Positions 25,801 through 38,127 of a stretch of DNA of 60,000 bases are shown here, in pieces. The DNA comes from Owenia fusiformis (lineage: Eukaryota > Annelida > Polychaeta > Sabellida > Oweniidae). How positions within the stretch are numbered: the first letter of the stretch is position 1; every line of letters begins with the position of its first letter. The notes under the pieces were generated by a model. That model saw only the letters and a list, made by a program, of their open reading frames with translations. It was not told the DNA's origin and made no database searches. Both the position numbers and the translations under genes were made by a program. Location: assembly GCA_903813345.2 (NCBI GenBank), contig CAIIXF020000009.1:22409759-22469758 (forward strand). The letters are read 5' to 3'.

Positions 25801-28800
25801 CGAAAGGAGCGGGAATTAAAAAGCAATGCAGAGATATGTAGTAACAGATGTGTTTGCGACTGTGTACTGTGTAGACCTATGATTGATGTCAGTTATGTAT
25901 GATGGCATTGGGAGAGTGGAGTCTTTTACTTCATATGAACTCAGCCTGGGGATAGAGGGGAACTGTACAGGGCCCGGATTGTACTTACTAGATTTCATGT
26001 TACAATGTAGTGTGTGCCTAGGATCCCCGTCAAGGTTTATACACAGTAAACCCCCTGGGCATGCACATCAGTATGTTCATGGGCTTTCAACTAGAGCCCA
26101 TGGTATGTTTTAAAGAGACAGTAGCTAGCCCAATTTTGGATATAAAGGCCCTATGCAAAATTTTAAAATATTGTTTATCAATCAACTATTAGTTGTCATG
26201 ATTTTTATGTCACCAAGTTTTGTGGAAGGTATTCCGGGGTTAGTGGCATGGTCAGCATTTGGTGTCTGTAACAAATGGCAGGTGGTGACATTTTGCATGT
26301 TAGGATGCCTTGTTTGGTTTTATGGTAAATCATTTGGGATGGGAATGTCTTTGAGATTCATTAGCAGAAAGGATGTATTTTATTGTGCATTGGCAAGGAA
26401 GGTGTACATTCACATTACATTAGACTTTGCCATAGAATTCTATACAGCCTATACAGACAGCAGTATGTTTGCGTGATCGTTAACATCCTGTCACGAATCC
26501 CACAATGCTCTGATAACCTTTAAGTAAGCAGTCACACCATGCAGTAATATATACCAGTATATACACACATAATACAAGTACCACTTAACATATCTGACAA
26601 TTTTTTTACATAGAAATTTATAACAAGCCATATCTATGTTAATTCATTTTTACTTATTAGATTTTAACTCAACTAAATTATATAATAATGAGTTCAGAAA
26701 TCCATGATTTTTACAAATTGATGAGAAGATGATACTTTTTATAATTAATAATTAATGTATTTTACCTAAATAGATTCTTAAGGTTATAAAAACTTTAATA
26801 AGGTATACGTGGTTGTAGTATTACAAATCGTAGGTTTGCAATTTCATATTGGCAGTGAAATAAATAAATCAACTTCTGCTGCATAGAATTTAAGCAATGA
26901 TTGATTTTAGCCAATTACATGATAGGCCAAAGAACCAGATCAGAAATACAACATTTTTAATCAAAATGATATGTTTTCCTCTGAGTATGATCCCTAGTAT
27001 ATTGTAGTAGATCTTTCAATTCTTGAAAGGTAGAATGGCACTGAAAGTCTCAGTTGGAAGATATCAAATTTTGGTGACCAAACTGCCTGAAAACAATGGA
27101 TAGGAGCAAATAGCATAGATAGACTATGTTGTTTTATCATCCAAGGTATCTTACTTGGAGAAAAACATTGTTTTGATAACAAATGTTGTATTTATGGTCA
27201 GAATATAGTCATGGCATATGCTTGTATTAAATCATTTGCCATATCACACCTGGACTTTTCAAAGATACAAAAAAATCATAAACACTCGTACAGCCGAATT
27301 TCTAAAAAAATCTATGCATTTACCCTTGCATTATTTAAGTTATTTTTACAAGTTGTACTTCACAAGAGGTGATATAATACACATATACATGCTTCTATAG
27401 TATATTCTTGAAAGTGTCACAGTATATAGTGTCATTGCTGTCTGACACTGCATGTTAGGACAACTTGACACAGTAGTGGTTGAAGATAATAAAATATGAT
27501 CAATTAGGTATGATTATACGTAACACTTATGTTTGATGTGACATAAGTCTACATGTATGATTTAAAGTCATAATTTCTGTTACTCTTCTCAAGAGTTTGA
27601 CTTCATCCAACACTCTTAATATAGAGATGATTCTATGATTTAGCCTGATTTAAGATTATATCCAATCAGAAAATGCAGGCAGCAAAGCATATTTCATTAT
27701 CTCCCTAGTATAAGATATAATTCAATACACAGTCAACTCCCAACAAAAGTCAATTGAAGATCACATCAGCATATTGTTCTTTGTGAAATTATCCTAAGTA
27801 TTCAAAGAGGGGAGGAGGTGACTAGCAAATTGGGATAGTGCAGGGTAACATCTATAGAAATGTTCTTTAGTGTTAACACTATCATTAACTTATAATGTAG
27901 TAGTAAATCAAAGAACTGCTGATGAAGGTCAACAGTACTCACTTTCTTTTATTAATGCATATGACAGTATGAAGTATGTTGGAGCATGAGATGGTGTCAA
28001 GCTGATACATCAGTGTTAAATTATTTAAGCTTACATAACATAATTAAGAAAAATTTACATCTGTATCGCTGTTCATGTAGCAGACTTGTTCTCTCGTTCA
28101 TATATTTCAACAATGCCAGAAAGGTAACTGCTAGGGAATCCAAGATACTGTTACAATAGCATCTGATGCCCCTGTTTATTCAGTATGCTCTATTGTTTGC
28201 CAGTATTGTCTTTATGCTGTTTGGTGTGACAAAAGACTTCATGCAAGATGCAACTTAAAAATATTGGTATGGTGACCGTTTCTTGGAGATAACTCACTAC
28301 AACAATTAAACGACTTGTGATGATGAGCCACAAAACAGTTGTTCAATTTCTAAAAGGAAGTTGTGACTTCAATAATAGTGTCAGGCATTAATTGAACAAT
28401 GAATGTAACATGGTATTAATGGTAGTAAGGGTGCCAGCTTCCTCCAGAGATATCTGAATCCCTTGAGCATTCAGCTAATCATATTACATCTAATTAACTT
28501 CAGGATCTGGTGTCAGACTTTAACATTAAATGGTAGATCATGTGTATTGTATGCTGCTTCCATCATGAGATTTTTATAATAGAGATCACAGGGGAATTGT
28601 GAATGTATTGTCTCAGTCTGGTGCGCTTGTACCTCAGGCCCATAACAAGGGGTGAAATCCTTTCAAAATCACCATTCTGAGCAATTTTTAAGTTATTTTT
28701 GGCCAAAGCATGAAGTCGAATATGACCCCACTTTTTGAAAAGTGACCCCCCCCCCCTTGGCAAAAGCTGGCTACGAGCCTGACATACATGTATAGGAGGC

Positions 28801-31800
28801 AACATTATGATAAGTCATATCATATATTTCTATCTGAGCCTTGCCATTTGCAAACCAGAATAACAATGCTATTACAAGACACATTATTAGAGGTATTACA
28901 AAATGTGCCTTTCACTATCACCTTTAGTGAGACCATCTCATGTATAATCTTCCAGTTGAAGGTTGAACTTTAAAATGCAAATACATTAAAAGAATTCAAT
29001 GTGAAGTCTGACATTGATGGCCATTTAACTGTATGAGAGAGAGAGATAATCATTGATTCAATAATATTGCTCAAGGCTAATAATTTCATTATTGTCTGGC
29101 ATTGAGTCATATCTCCTAATAACTGCTGTATATTAACATCTGTGATGAGCAATAATTTTTAATCAGTGGATAACTCCCAATTATCACACACTGATGTAAA
29201 TTCAAGTAATCCGATTGGTCAACAGCCAACAGTGTCACTATTGAATAAATCAAATTATCAATGTTTGTATATTATCAAGCTTGGGAACTTGGAAAGTTGG
29301 AATTTACAACTGAAGATCTTGATACATTATTCAGTATGGATGCATTATTCAAGAATGACTTCCTCATTGGAATGTTCATCTGCATGTTATAGGTAGAGTT
29401 ACACTTTGAGTTAATTATTCATGGCATTCTAATCCCAGGGTTTATATTAGTATTGATATGGGTTGTTATCTGCTAACTGGGCATCAATACTTTAATGTGT
29501 CAAACATCACATCAACCCCACCTCCCTTGCCATTCACTACCCATCCTTCTCTACAACCTCCCCTGCCCCCTTTATATGTCTACCCTCCAGTCTTTACCCC
29601 CCCCCCCTTATCTTTCTACTTCACATCTCCAGACCCCCCCCCCCTCTCTTAACCATTGAAGTTATACCTCATCTCAAAGCAGTATAGAGTTTCAGTGGTC
29701 AAATGTAATCATTCCAAAAACAGGAAGTTCTTCATTGTCAGTTGATTGTTCATGATCTTTCTCATCATCAATGGGGAGAGTGTTAGCGCCCCCCCCCCCC
29801 CCACACCCCACCCCCTTCATTTTGGTCATCTTAGGCAAGACTGATGAACTGAGTGGGATGGGGCATCAACTTGGAATGTCTTAACAGCATGAACAGGCTC
29901 AAGCTACATTCAGGTCATCATCACTGAGAAAATGACTAATCTATTTCTATGTGATAAACATGCACAAATTGAAAGTTCAAAGTGAAAGGATTCACCCAGG
30001 TGTTCTTTTTAACATAAACCCTCAAAATAAATGATGATTAGTGTACACTGAGTGGGTTAATGCTAGACCCGGTCGGCCTAGAGGGCAGGATGCCCTGACT
30101 GAGACCGCATAACTGTTCACATGCAAATACCATAAGGCTCATAAGCCCAATATAAACTAATTATTCAGACTTAGTGAAAAGAATTACTGTTGACAATGAG
30201 ACAAGGAAGTGATAGACTAGCGGATGACTCAAACGGTTAAATAAATGCAAAGAAATACGCATATTGATTCTTTTGATGATTGAAACCACATCTTTTAATT
30301 CCCATTCAAGCAGACCCCAAGAAAACTACACATCGTGGATTTCTGAAAATTGACTCCATGAATCACCAGTGACTAAACCATGTATCAAACAGATGTATAT
30401 CAGCAAGATTGGAATACTATCTGAATTGATGCTCGTCTACCGACTATAGAAAAGTTAGCAGACGATTTGATTGCAACGTTCTTTGAGTCTTGAGAATGAT
30501 TGAATTTATACTGAACTGACAGACTGACCACTGACCACGTGGCTTTGTTTACATAACAAATGGGCGGTGGCTGTCTTATGCAATCAGCGCGTTGCATTTA
30601 CTTCCTGCTTTAAACGTAAACACAAGCACATGGTCAAGCGTGGCATTCGACGATATGGTTCTGCTTAGTCATTACACGTTATATCAACGATTACATACAA
30701 AAGGTCCCCATGATTCTCAGTAAAAGCTCTTTATCTCTAAACTTTACCGAAGTGAATTACGGGTCAAATTGGTCGTGTAATTAAGAAAGTCACGCTGACT
30801 GGAAGTCGTTCCCAATTTTCCCATTCAAACCGTGGGAGAAAAGCCAAGAAACATGTCATTTAACATTTTTGAAAAATATCCCGACTGTTTCAGCCTGCAC
30901 GAACTTACCTTGTCACGCATCGTGGATGCAAATATTGCACGAAAACAACCAAATAGGGAAACAGATTCACCGAGGTGTGTAATGTGCGAAACATACGATG
31001 TTGTCTGGTTTGGTTTATGTTTGAGGGGTGGATCCGCAATTCAAAATTCATTGTCGATACTGTAGTTCATGTATGGCTAAGAATTCAAAATAAACGGATG
31101 TTTTCATCGAATGATGATTATGTAATGTAAGCAAAGACCAGCAGTTGGATTATTTAGTTAATCCTGTTGATAATCCGCCCGTCTGTTGCAAGTTACTGAT
31201 AGGTAGTTTACCAGGAGACAGTCTGGCACCCTGTGTATTGATTCAGTACATTTGATACCTTCCCAACTCGCATCTGTTATCTGATTAATTAATCAGGCCA
31301 TGGTTCATTTATATACATTGATCAACTAGAAATTGATAAACAAAACTTTCACGTTCATAAATATCAGTCTCAGCCCCTAGTCTCAGACTAAATCAGCCCT
31401 TCATATTACTGTATTACGTAATCGGCTTACCTTGTTTGGTGGAAACCATCTTGCCATTGTGCGCAATGAATGTCGCCTGTGGGTGACTGTCAGTGAGGGT
31501 GAAAAGCTCGTCTTTTGTGACCACCTTGTTCCTGGCCCGCATCGTAGCCAGGGGCCCTACAGCTGTCAGGTACTTCCCTACACAGTCTCTGAACGCCAGA
31601 CCCTGGAACTGCCCCGATCGGATTTCTAAAGTGTACAGAGTGTCTGCCCCACGCTCACTGACCAACTGACCATCTCTATGAAGGTATCTTCCGTCACATG
31701 TCTTCACTCCGTATTTACCTTCGCAGAATTCAATTGTAATCAAAGAATCGGCACCCCAAGGAATGATTTCATTACAATGAATTTCCGAATCATTGATGTC

Positions 31801-32289
31801 CAAATGGGCGTAACGTTTACGGTTGACGTTACGTAGGTTAACCTGAGGGTGTACGGCCAGATGACCGACCCACCATTCCCTATCAGTCGGGAGCTTCTCG
31901 TAGCACCGCAAATTGTCCTCAGCACCTCCGAAATAATAGCCTGTCACGACATTTTTGAAAGCCCATCTTCCGGATCCGTCCTTATGATATTCAAGCACGA
32001 ATTTCGTGTCTTGGTCTTTTTCGTCGGAATCGGCGGTTGCATTGCCCTGTGCATCACCGGCGAGGTACTTATTAAGGTGTGACTTCAAGTATACGACCTC
32101 TTCTGTCGTGTCCTGGACAAGGGTCCAGAACTGTTTCTTCCTTAGTGTGGGTGCACTTGCGTTGATCTTGAAACCAAATGTCTCGGCCGTCAAGTATTTT
32201 CCGTCCGAGTTTATCAGTCCAATTTTCCACTGTAGTGTGTCCAAGTGTGGGTTCCTGTGACCGTTCCTTGCTCCGTTACTCCCGTTCAT
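19889..32289 (-). CDS. FSCN: Fascin, actin-bundling protein, four exons, complete
   Basis: Fascin cross-links parallel actin filaments in filopodia and similar protrusions. Exons on the - strand: 32289-31431, 24758-24602, 24102-23807 and 20094-19889 (stop TAG 19891-19889). Splice sites are GT/AG, phases join cleanly (1, 2, 1), and the product is 505 aa (human about 493). Four beta-trefoil repeats are readable from fascin-diagnostic strings: GKYLTAETFGFKINASA, HPQVNLRNVNRKRYAHL, PWGADSLITIEF, GKYLTAVGPL, ANQDEVTDRETFQLEFD, LVNRPILVLRCDYGFVGFKS and the C-terminus YATLWEY. The site of the regulatory serine (human Ser39, in ASASSLKKK) is Thr48 in ASAPTLRKK, which is still phosphorylatable. Introns of 6.7 kb, 0.5 kb and 3.7 kb are rich in repeats. 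Exon 1 alone encodes 286 residues. Confidence 0.97.
20639..20941 (+). repeat. Dispersed ~300-base repeat, copy 2
   Basis: Full-length match to 4308-4601, from GAAAGATGGCATTG to GCATTGCCTGTTTAA, with scattered substitutions and small indels. Lies in fascin intron 3. Confidence 0.85.
22466..22838. mobile_element. Non-autonomous element with 25-base perfect inverted ends
   Basis: The left end 22466-22490 (AAAGGACGATTCTCGGTTTG...) is the exact reverse complement of 22814-22838. The interior is a diverged direct duplication; both halves carry GCTAATA(A/T)TTTTTT, ATATTACCCAAATTAAA and GAAGCAGGG. No coding capacity. Confidence 0.8.
23640..23781. repeat. 48-base tandem array beside fascin exon 3
   Basis: Period 48 (units start at 23667, 23715 and 23763). 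The unit carries CACAACTGAAACTGATAAT and TTTCAATGCAACTCT. The array ends 25 bases from the exon 3 donor, on the intron side. About 2.5-3 units. Confidence 0.85.
26208..26312 (+). repeat. Short copy of the GTCACCACC terminal element
   Basis: ATGTCACCAAG start, CTGTAACAAATGGCAGGTGG in the middle, ATGCCTTG end. This shows the element can exist with no tandem core. Confidence 0.7.
28635..28781 (+). mobile_element. CAGGCCC...GAGCCTG short element with poly-C tract
   Basis: Starts CAGGCCCATAACAAGGGG and ends TTGGCAAAAGCTGGCTACGA followed by GCCTG. Its interior (AAATCACCATTCTGAGCA, TTTTGGCCA) matches 37530-37740 and, inverted, 49260-49417. Confidence 0.65.
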
Positions 32290-34228
32290 TGTGCTATGTT
32301 ATTTCTAACGGTGTGTTCTCCAAGATTTTCTAATATTGTTTTATATGTGTGTGTAATAATATTGTACCCGTGTGTATGTATTGGTACAACAAAGGCCTCG
32401 TCTGTTATACTGAGGTATTGGACGACCGATTAATATACGGAGGCCTATTGAGGAGGATAACCAATCAGGGAAGGGAACCCCATGAAACGTCACGAGTCAC
32501 GACTGGGGATAACAATCGAGTAATCATCCAAAGCACATGGTGGTATGTATAAACCTGTGTATAAACTATAAATAGAAGACCTGTGACTCACTATCTTTTT
32601 GAATTACCTTTAAGTAGTCGTGATCCAGGATTTGATATTTTGAATAAATACGATCTTGAATTAAACACGATTTATTTTGACCACTATTGATAAACTAATA
32701 TCGCCTTATACGGTATGAAATCGGGTACGAAATTCGTATACATTCTGATACTAAGTAATTCGCTGGGTGGGGTTAATGGAGAACTGGGGGGGGGGGGTCG
32801 TTGTGCGAAATCGCTCTTAACATCAACGACCCTTTCATGATAATATGACATTACTAAATTTTGAGGAAAATGCTTATTTATCGAACGATACGAAATTGTC
32901 TTCCATTGACCCATGTAAAGAAGTTTTTATTCATTTTGAAATTAATACAGTTTGGAACATAAATAAATGAGAGGATTTGCTGAAGTGAGGATTTCCCATG
33001 ATAAAAATAAGAGAATTTTCAAGAGGTCATACATCAGTGGATGGGATTAGCTTATACAAAATGTAAAATATACAAATTTTAAGGGATATATATCTAGACA
33101 ATATTGGAAATTATGGGCTTTCAGACGACCATGGTTAGGAAATGGTGATAGAAAATCCATGTGTCATTTATATTTGTTCCCAACTATAGTCACTGACAAA
33201 TATGACATAATGATGTCCGAATTGAAGTTTGTCCTTTACTTTCCATGATGCAGGGTTATGGTGAAACCAGGCCCCGGGAACCGAACCCTAAATTGAACAC
33301 CATGATTTCATAATTTTATCATTATTAACATTCATGAAAGGTAGAGAAAAAACGACCTTCATGAATGCGTCTTGTTGCCTCATATCATTCCTAGTCATAC
33401 CTTTCTCTATACATTCGAGGAATGTTAGTCTTAGATATCCATGATTTTTTAATTTATAGAAAATAGGGGACATTCTAAGAGATCTATACGATTCTACCAA
33501 AATGAAGTTCAACATTTTGTTAGTGAAGTAGATAGGGGGAGGTCTGCAGTTTTGAAGACTAATGAAAATGTTAAGCTTATATATTAATTGTATGATTTTA
33601 TCTGTTTATAAGTATTATTGAAACGCTTCACCCCGAGTTATGATTGGTGTCCAAATTTGACTGAAAACAACTGACATCATGGACACAATATGTACTAAAG
33701 TTAAAGATATTAGCACTAGATACAGTACAAAAGTTTTCAACTGTAAAATCGTAAAACAATAAACCATTGAGGAAAAATGGAAGTGCAATGTGGAACACCA
33801 GCCATAGAGGAAAAAATCAACACTGATATCTAAAGAGGGACAAGCGTGAAACATTCACGCATAGAAACAATCAGCCATAAAATGGGCCGGGAACAATCAA
33901 CCAAAGCTTGTAATAATAGTATAACCAACAATATAAAAGGAATAATCGTTGATCGATCAACCACATAGGGCAATGAAGAACAATCAACCCTACCGGGTGA
34001 GGCTGATCATGACCATGAAACAATTTTAAAACAAAGTGATCGCACGTAGAACAATCAATCACAAAGTGGCAATTCTGGAACGATCAACCATTACCCTTCG
34101 CATCCTTGACTTCGTTTTAAGGATAGCTCTCCATGGGCTTCAAGAGATTGAAAACCCATGAGCTCTCGTACATTGTCGTCAAGGACAATGCGAAAAATTT
34201 AGTAGAATTTTTTTCACTGAATTAAAAG

Positions 34229-34354
34229 ATGGCAGGATTGATGGTTAACTGCAGAAACTGGGAGAAACTCGAGTGTCATTCCGTTCGCAAATTTGACGCA
34301 ACACCCAATATAAACAAAGACGAACAGACACATTTGAAAGTTTCTGAAAGTTTG
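34229..34354 (+). CDS. Candidate first coding exon of an unrecognised gene
   Basis: ATG at 34229 opens 42 codons starting MAGLMVNCRNWEKLECHSVR, ending HLKVSESL at a strong donor (TTG|GTAAGC), phase 0. The surrounding sequence has more CG dinucleotides than its neighbours, as promoters and first exons often do. I do not recognise the peptide and could not find a matching second exon. Without splicing the frame would close at 34465 (78 aa). Confidence 0.35.
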
Positions 34355-35483
34355 GTAAGCATATTTTTGTTTTTAGGTATAAAGGAAGCTTTAACGCTGG
34401 CAGAACCCCAAATTCGAGACACTTGCAATCCATTCTCAATAATACATAACTCTAATTCTAAATAAGTCTGTAGGTTTATGACTTTTTCCCGAAAGTGACT
34501 ATTTCTAAAAACATGAAAACCAACCATGATCATCATGTGTTTTCTCTTGAAAGCTCATGTAAAAACTAGAAAGTGATCAACAGGGGATGCGTTTTTCCTA
34601 AAATATACGTGACACTGGCATGGCATGTGGTTTGCTTCTGTGCGGGGTGTCTGGTAGATATATAGTCTGTATCATAAATGTGGGCTTGATTTTTCAAAAT
34701 ACCAGCCTTGATATCGGGCTTGATATCAAGTCTCGTATCTGAACTAATGTTCAAATCCCATGTTTTGTCTTCTGCAAATTAAATTCAAAATGACACTGAG
34801 GATTTTCTTCCGAATTACAGCACCGATACTTCCCAAAATAATTTCTGAGATGGTTGATTGATTAGATCCATACGGTGCTATCATGTCACCATGATTTGAC
34901 TCCTCCTACTTCGAATGCGCATGCATCATGGGAAGAGACCGTGCAGAATATTGGGGAACTTTTTATGTTAAAAAAGAACTCAAATACTCAACAACGTTTC
35001 GGTACAAAACTGCTTCTCAGCGGTCCCACCATATTTGGGCTCATTCCTTCACGTGAGTTCACATGAAGAATGTAAACATTGTTCTTGAAAAACACATGCA
35101 TACATATATAGAATGATATTTACAGGTTAAATGTATAAATGTGTCAAACACTTGTCAGTAGGAGTAATCACATGACTATTATACGAGATGATAATGCATC
35201 ATGGGAAATATTGCAGGAAGTGAATGAAAAATACACGAGAAAGCTAAGTAGAATATAAAATTACCAGATAGAAGGATATTTGATGAGAATTAACACAATC
35301 TTCATTGGATAAAAAGCCTATTAATAATCCCAATAGCAGCTAGATCATTTCTTGTCATATCCTTTTGATATTTGATATTCTCTCGTTGATATGAATTGTA
35401 TCTCACTCAAAATGATTTGATATTCTGTATACATGTATGTATCATCCTCCTAAGCAGGTGTCCAGAATCTGTACCTCCTTCTT

Positions 35484-35640
35484 CCCCCTGCTATAACCAA
35501 TTTGGAAGCGCCTGATTTAACTGAATCACGTGATCTAATTATGCGCAATGACTTATACATGATTTCTGTGGCAGTGTTGCGACAGCCAATCAGATTGCGA
35601 GTTCTTAATCGGGGAAATGCTAACTGCTCATAGCAGGGGG
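35484..35640. repeat. 157-base sequence with CCCCCTGCTAT inverted ends
   Basis: CCCCCTGCTAT at 35484-35494 is exactly inverted at 35630-35640. Interior has AATCACGTGAT and CCAATCAGA. MITE-like; no target duplication identified. Confidence 0.45.
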
Positions 35641-35781
35641 TAAAAAGAAAGGATATACATGCTGGAATTTGAAGCCCTGTGATAGGAAGATGGTATGTAT
35701 TGACACTGAGTATTGTCATATCTTAATTTTTGTTTCTGTGCAGATAAGATATTGGATAGTGCTCATGATTATTTAACTAAA

Positions 35782-36219
35782 GCCATAAGAAGTAGATTCT
35801 TTGTTTTGCGTCCTGGCAAAATCCAAATCATGCAAGGGTACAAGGAAAACAAATACAAACTTGAGAAAAAACACAAACTTGTTTGCTTAAGAAATGTATA
35901 CATTTTATTGGCATAAAAGGGATGACATACTAGTTTGCAATGATTTCAAACACATATCTATACATCATATATAATATATTTACACATAGCTATTATTCAA
36001 AGGTAACCGAAATAAGAAAATGCGCAATATATGCCAAAGTAATCAATAACACTGTCAATTTTGATCCACATCAAATTGTCCGTCATTTCTGATTTTGACA
36101 GAACGAAATGCAATAGTACGTTCAGCCCCTTGTGATTGCTTTTTAGATGTGTTTTTTTCTGATTTACTCAAAATCGTGCAAGCAAGTGGACGCAAAACAA
36201 AGAATTTACTTCTTATGGC
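35782..36219. mobile_element. 438-base element with 32-base inverted ends
   Basis: The left end 35782-35813 (GCCATAAGAAGTAGATTCTT...) and right end 36188-36219 are reverse complements with one mismatch in 32. No coding capacity; the left end generates a spurious 67-codon ORF. Confidence 0.8.
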
Positions 36220-36312
36220 CTAATTCTAAATCAACATAATTAGGCTGATAAATTAGAAATTGTGACACAAGATTATAGTGACCTCTATACGTTTTATATG
36301 ACTATTTTTATT

Positions 36313-36430
36313 ACATATTGTTATAGTCTCCAACTTTTTTGTAGATCGCAGGTCTACATTTGATGGTTTGTGTTCTGTGGTAGGCATCTGTAACAAATGG
36401 CAGGTGGTGACACTGCATTTTAATGCCTTG
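36313..36430 (+). repeat. Short copy of the GTCACCACC terminal element
   Basis: ACATATTGTTATAGTCTCCA near the start, CTGTAACAAATGGCAGGTGG, and AATGCCTTG at the end. Left palindrome lost. Confidence 0.65.
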
Positions 36431-37529
36431 TATGATTTTAGAACAATTTTCTTATCTTCAATAACTATTATTTTGACTATGAATGTTTATTTATGGTTTA
36501 CAATATGGTGATAGATATGTTATGAATATATATTCCACATTCTTATGTGATGTTTGGAGTATTGTGCAGCTCCAACTGGAACTATCATTTGATCACTACC
36601 AGCTATAGAAATCGAAACTAAAAGATTTGTAATTCAAATGTAATAGAAGAATAAGTTTGTATGAAAGTAATAAATTAAGTACATATTTTTAATGAATGAA
36701 TTTTAATGAATGCTGTGATTTGATCAATTGGCTTTAATGGTGGTAGGAGGTTGACACTATTTTTTAGTCAAAATGTAGTATGAGGTTTCTAGTACATGAA
36801 GTACGACCCTTGACTTGTTACATCAGCAAAATATTATTTCAAACCAGACATATGAGTTTTTGTGTAGTATTAGAAAATTGTGAATTATATGACATAAAAC
36901 CATATGAACTTAAACATTTCACTTAGTAGGACTACATGTATATCTGCTGTTAAATAAGCATGCTTCCAATAGAAAACTTGCATATCATGCATGAGCACTT
37001 GCGATCCCCTTTTAGTCGTTGAATCAAAAACCTATGTTCAGAAAGATTAAGAATAGTCTGAGTCTATTGGTTATAAATTTTCAAATTTGAGGCAGGGTAT
37101 AATTTGTTTAGAGGGTGGAGTATGTCCTTTAAGTTTTGTCAAGTTAATCCTTATTTACAGTACATTCTTACGAGCAACTTGAATAAACATTTAATGTTTG
37201 AATGATGAAAGTCTACATAATCAAAGCTAACAAAGACGGTTCATTTGAAATAATCAAGATTTGAAAACATCAATATAATATGCTTTATCAATATCCATTT
37301 GACATTTGAAATAAAAATGTTAAACCTCAAATTCATTGATTAAAAACGGGAAGTAGATGATATACTTATTCGAATTTTACTTGGGATTTGTCAAAAAGGT
37401 AAGATAAAGGACCATTTGAATTTTAGGATAAATGAACCTGATAGAATATGACATTAGAAGTACATGTTATCCTGACTTGTTTTATCATCTATATAAATGC
37501 TAATTGATTGTCCATACAATATGTATATG

Positions 37530-37740
37530 CAGGCCCGTAGCCAGGGGGGGGAGGTTCGATGGGTTCGACCCCCCCCCCCCCCATGCCCAAAAATTCTTTC
37601 AAAAATCATGCAGTTTTTCATCATTCTGAGCATATTTTAAGTGATATTGGCCATTTTTGGACCAAAATTGTCAAAAGTGGACCCCCCCTGGAACTTTTCA
37701 AAAAGTGAACCCCCCTTGGCAAATCCTGGCTACGAGTCTG
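37530..37740 (+). mobile_element. CAGGCCCGTAGCCAGG-ended short element with G/C tracts
   Basis: Left end CAGGCCCGTAGCCAGG and right end CCTGGCTACGAGTCTG are inverted, 14 of 16 matching. ATATG lies directly outside both ends. Just inside the left end a G run, GTTCGATGGGTTCGAC and a C run form a hairpin. Interior matches 28635-28781. Confidence 0.7.
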
Positions 37741-37948
37741 ATATGTACATGTGATTGTGAACACATCATTATATTGAACAGTAGAGATATAGACACCTTA
37801 AAAGTGACCAAAAAATATGACCAAAGTAAAACTTCTCCTTAAGGAGCAAAGACTGATTTCCCAAGTGATGTTTAATGATCATATATAGTTGAATTGTTTT
37901 CCCATGGCAGAAGTCCAGTCCATCTGTGATCTTGGAAATATAGAAGTA

Positions 37949-38127
37949 CAGTAAAAGCTGTATATAGTGAACATCTGTAGAGCTACAAACAGTGTTCACT
38001 GTTAGTTAGGTACTCACTATAGAGTGGGGATTTTATACAGGAGTCAATGCAAAATGAGTCTTGAAATGGTGTTCACTAAACACAAGTGTTCACTAGAGAG
38101 AGGTGTTTACTAAGACAGGTTTTTCTG
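37949..38127 (+). mobile_element. TA-flanked CAGTAAAAGCTG...CAGGTTTTTCTG MITE
   Basis: TA lies on both sides. The inverted ends read CAGTAAAAGCTGT and ACAGGTTTTTCTG. The interior repeats GTGTTCACTA words and includes GGAGTCAATGCAAAATGAGT. Same family as 6648-6787, 996-1052 and ~58862-59008. Confidence 0.7.

Larger units (their letters stand above)
24759..31430. other. Fascin intron 1
   Basis: Contains a short GTCACCACC-family copy (26208-26312), a CAGGCCC/GAGCCTG element (28635-28781), a GTGTGACATTGG microrepeat near 24784-24840 and several poly-C runs. Around 30540-31060 the sequence is more CG-rich and holds a good - strand donor (AAG|GTAAGT at 30909/30908), possibly a non-coding or alternative exon. 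No coding exon can be supported. Confidence 0.5.

Noticed and set aside
26153-26476. 107-codon open frame on the + strand
   Set aside because: Runs through a copy of the GTCACCACC repeat, so it is repeat-derived.
29458-29652. Proline-rich 64-codon frame
   Set aside because: Product of poly-C/pyrimidine runs.
30909-31051. Alternative first exon of fascin (ATG 31051 to donor at 30909, - strand)
   Set aside because: Open, but its length leaves phase 2, which does not match the phase needed by fascin exon 2; could at most be non-coding.
35713-35916. 67-codon frame with an apparent acceptor (CTGTGCAG)
   Set aside because: Lies largely inside the left end of a 32-base inverted-repeat element.
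37548-37575. tRNA-like T-arm (GGTTCGA...) hinting at a tRNA-derived SINE
   Set aside because: No acceptor or anticodon stems; the motif is a hairpin inside an element with inverted ends, and another copy has GTGCGA instead.
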